NCBI GenBank assembly: GCA_030148425.1
Contig: JASBTM010000014.1
Span: 124,001 to 188,000, forward strand
Origin: Hyphomicrobium sp.
GTDB lineage: Bacteria; Pseudomonadota; Alphaproteobacteria; Rhizobiales; Hyphomicrobiaceae
Length of the DNA stretch: 64,000 nucleotides
Direction of reading: 5' to 3'
Of this stretch, positions 62,197 through 64,000 are shown one piece after another. Within the stretch, counting starts at the first letter, position 1, and each line of letters starts with the position of its first letter. A model generated the notes under the pieces. The model worked only from the letters and a program-made list of their open reading frames with translations. It did not search any database and was not told the DNA's origin. The translations under genes were made by a program, and so were the position numbers.

Positions 62197-62228
62197 ATGG
62201 ATCCTCGGGACGAGTCCGAGGATGACAT
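62197..62228. repeat. REP-like palindrome
   Basis: ATCCTCGGGAC at 62201-62211 pairs with GTCCGAGGAT at 62214-62223, with one extra G. The element reads GATGGATCCTCGG and then GAGGATGACA. A second copy of the same form is at 63401-63430. Such GGATCCTCGG palindromes are common intergenic repeats in this bacterial group. Confidence 0.6.
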
Positions 62229-62349
62229 TCGTCCCTGTGACCCGGCGTCTTTAACCGTTGCTGCCGTCTCGATTGACACCCTCGGCGGACCGACTAAACC
62301 CGTGCGGCGCATCTGATCTTGCTGAAATTTCCGAACAGGGACGGCCGCA

Positions 62350-63357
62350 ATGAAATTTCTGGTGACGGGTGTCGCGGGTTTTATCGGCTTTCACACTGCC
62401 ATGCGCCTCCTCGACCGCGGCGATACGGTCGTCGGTATCGATAACCTCAACACCTATTACGATCCGGCGTTGAAGAAGGCCCGCCTGGCCATGCTCGGCG
62501 GCCGCACCGGCTTTTCCTATTTGCATCTCGATATCGCCGAGCGCGGCGCGATGGCGGAACTATTTCGCGTTCAGCGTTTCGACAAGGTCATTCACCTCGC
62601 GGCGCAGGCGGGCGTGCGCTACGGCATGACCAATCCGCACGCCTACATCGATTCAAATATCGTCGGCACGCAGAACGTTCTCGAAGGCTGCCGCCACAAC
62701 GGCGTGGCGCACTTGACGATGGCGTCGTCGAGCTCCGTGTACGGCGCCAACACGAAGATGCCGTTCAGCGAGCACGACAATGTCGACCATCCGGTCAGCC
62801 TTTATGCGGCGACAAAAAAAGCCAACGAGCTTGCTGCGCATGCTTATGCGCATCTTTACGAGTTGCCGATCACCGCGCTGCGGTTCTTCACGGTCTACGG
62901 GCCGTGGGGGCGTCCGGACATGGCATACTTCAAGTTCACGCAGAAGATCCTCGCTGGCGAGCCAATCGACGTCTACAACGGCGGCGATCATGCGCGCGAC
63001 TTCACCTACATCGACGACATCGTCGAGGGCGTGCTGCGGACCGCGGACCGCATCGCCACGCCCGATCCGAACTGGAACAGCGCAGCGCCCGATCCCGCCA
63101 CGTCGTCGGCGCCGTATCGGATTTACAATATCGGCAACAACAATCCCGTCGCACTGATGGATTTCATCGCGGCAATCGAGAAGGCGACGGGCAAAGAAGC
63201 GAAGAAGACGTTCCTGCCGCAACAGCCGGGAGACGTCGGGAAGACCTACGCTGACATTGACGATCTTTCGCGCGACGTCGGCTTCCGGCCATCGACATCG
63301 ATCGACGAAGGCATCGCACGCTTCGTCGCGTGGTACCGATCCTATTACGGCGTTTGA
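62350..63357 (+). CDS. lpsL: UDP-glucuronate 4-epimerase, LpsL-like
   Basis: The 335-residue extended SDR has [37 protein letters not shown] and [38 protein letters not shown] carries the catalytic Ser region, YAATKKANE is the Y-x-x-x-K, and [19 protein letters not shown] follows. This set is typical of UDP-GlcA 4-epimerases that make UDP-galacturonate (LpsL, Cap1J). It would feed acidic polysaccharide or lipopolysaccharide. The gene stands alone on the plus strand between two REP-like palindromes, 20 kb from the main locus. Confidence 0.92.
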   Translation: MKFLVTGVAGFIGFHTAMRLLDRGDTVVGIDNLNTYYDPALKKARLAMLGGRTGFSYLHLDIAERGAMAELFRVQRFDKVIHLAAQAGVRYGMTNPHAYIDSNIVGTQNVLEGCRHNGVAHLTMASSSSVYGANTKMPFSEHDNVDHPVSLYAATKKANELAAHAYAHLYELPITALRFFTVYGPWGRPDMAYFKFTQKILAGEPIDVYNGGDHARDFTYIDDIVEGVLRTADRIATPDPNWNSAAPDPATSSAPYRIYNIGNNNPVALMDFIAAIEKATGKEAKKTFLPQQPGDVGKTYADIDDLSRDVGFRPSTSIDEGIARFVAWYRSYYGV

Positions 63358-63361
63358 TTTT

Positions 63362-63382
63362 CGACAGGGCATTGCCTTGTCG
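63362..63382 (+). terminator. Hairpin after lpsL
   Basis: CGACAGGGC and GCCTTGTCG, with a three-base loop, form a nine-pair stem with one G-T pair directly after the lpsL stop. No T-run follows, so it may act together with the palindrome at 63401. Confidence 0.4.
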
Positions 63383-63400
63383 CGAGGAGCAAGCCGCAAA

Positions 63401-63430
63401 ATGGATCCTCGGCATGAAGCCGAGGATAAC
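63401..63430. repeat. REP-like palindrome, second copy
   Basis: ATCCTCGGC at 63405-63413 and GCCGAGGAT at 63419-63427 are perfect inverted repeats around ATGAA. The outer bases (ATGG before, AACAG after) match the element at 62197. It lies between lpsL and the FAD monooxygenase gene. Confidence 0.6.
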
Positions 63431-63562
63431 AGTTATATCGTCCGGGGCTGTTGTCTTCTCGCGCAACTTGGCGGGGCGGTGCAGGCTCCCTATTATATCG
63501 CTTGAATGTTTGCCGGTGGCACGCTGTGCGCGGCGCGGCCGACGTAGCGCAAAGGACGCAAG

Positions 63563-64000
63563 ATGACGGCGCGAGATGATCACGGCGGCGACGACTCGGA
63601 CAGCGTTGCGGCAAACGTCTCGCCCGGCCGCCAGGATGTCATCGCAACCGGCATTCGTTCTTCGTGCGTCATCGTCGGTTCGGGGCCGGCGGGCTTGATG
63701 CTCGGGCTGATGCTTGCGCGCGCGGGCGTCGACGTGACGGTCATTGAAAAACACGGCGATTTTCTGCGCGATTTTCGCGGCGATACGATTCATCCCTCGA
63801 CGCTGCAGGTGATGCATGAACTCGGCCTCGCCGACGAGTTATTGAAGCTGCCGCACACGGAGGCGCGCTCGCTTCACGCCGAGATCGGCGGCAAGGACAT
63901 CACCATTGCCGACTTCTCATGGCTGCCGACGAAGAACCGATTCATCGCCTTCATGCCGCAATGGGACTTTCTCAATTTCCTCGCACGCGAGGCGCAGCGC
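63563..64000 (+). CDS. FAD-dependent monooxygenase, partial at the window edge
   Basis: An open frame from the ATG at 63563 (AAAGGA a few bases upstream) runs off the end of the window, so only 146 residues are visible. After a 35-residue polar leader comes CVIVGSGPAGLMLGLMLARAGVDVTVIEKH, the FAD-binding motif, and then RGDTIHPSTLQVMHELGLADELLKLPH. This is typical of UbiH/PobA-like aromatic or polyketide hydroxylases. The substrate cannot be told from this part. Confidence 0.88.
   Translation, partial: MTARDDHGGDDSDSVAANVSPGRQDVIATGIRSSCVIVGSGPAGLMLGLMLARAGVDVTVIEKHGDFLRDFRGDTIHPSTLQVMHELGLADELLKLPHTEARSLHAEIGGKDITIADFSWLPTKNRFIAFMPQWDFLNFLAREAQR

Noticed and set aside
63164..63817. 217-codon minus-strand open frame
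   Set aside because: It crosses the ends of lpsL and the FAD monooxygenase gene and both hairpins between them; the composition is that of an antisense frame.
1..64000. CRISPR array, insertion sequence or integrase
   Set aside because: I looked for regularly spaced direct repeats, DDE or tyrosine-recombinase motifs and long terminal inverted repeats, and saw none.

Overview
The window looks like a chromosomal segment of an alphaproteobacterium, most likely Hyphomicrobiales and perhaps a Hyphomicrobium relative. The reasons are the moderately high GC content, Rhizobium-style exo genes (ExoY, ExoP, ExoQ, ExoF, ExoA and a flippase), a DUF2793 tail-type protein and an LpsL-type epimerase. The genus is inferred from gene content only. 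I see no insertion sequence, integrase or CRISPR array.

Positions 1-44 kb are one large surface-polysaccharide region. At the left (1-11.9 kb) are glycosyltransferases, large GT-C-like membrane proteins, a methyltransferase, an acyltransferase and a NodB-type deacetylase. A tight minus-strand operon (20.66 to 11.96 kb) carries WbpD-, WbpB- and WbpE-like enzymes for a diacetamido-uronic acid type sugar, then an epimerase, a second aminotransferase, the Wzm and Wzt ABC exporter, and a glycosyltransferase. From 20.9 to 41.8 kb lies a second, Wzx/Wzy-type system: the initiating transferase ExoY, the co-polymerase ExoP, the polymerase ExoQ, a flippase, the outer-membrane/periplasmic export protein ExoF, ExoA and other glycosyltransferases, a secreted GH16 glycanase, a LuxR-type regulator with a degenerate receiver, and a SqdB-like UDP-sulfoquinovose synthase. 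A frameshifted membrane protein gene closes the region.

Positions 44-51.8 kb hold an outer-membrane barrel protein, a 1368-residue Pls/PosA-type non-ribosomal peptide synthetase, its likely phosphopantetheinyl transferase (overlapping by 131 bp) and an exported LytM-like protein. Reading the adenylation-domain code by hand gives D-A-E-S-I-G-T-V-V-K, one residue away from the known lysine code. The synthetase may therefore make a poly-lysine-like cationic product next to a locus for acidic polysaccharides. This is the most notable system in the window.

Positions 51.8-64 kb are mostly housekeeping and accessory genes: VOC-family proteins, an LhgO-like oxidase, a glutathionyl-hydroquinone reductase, a LysR regulator, DoxX, tRNA-Gln, a GGDEF/EAL protein, tRNA-Pro, a two-gene phage-tail-like cassette, a UDP-glucuronate 4-epimerase, and the start of a FAD monooxygenase cut off by the window edge.
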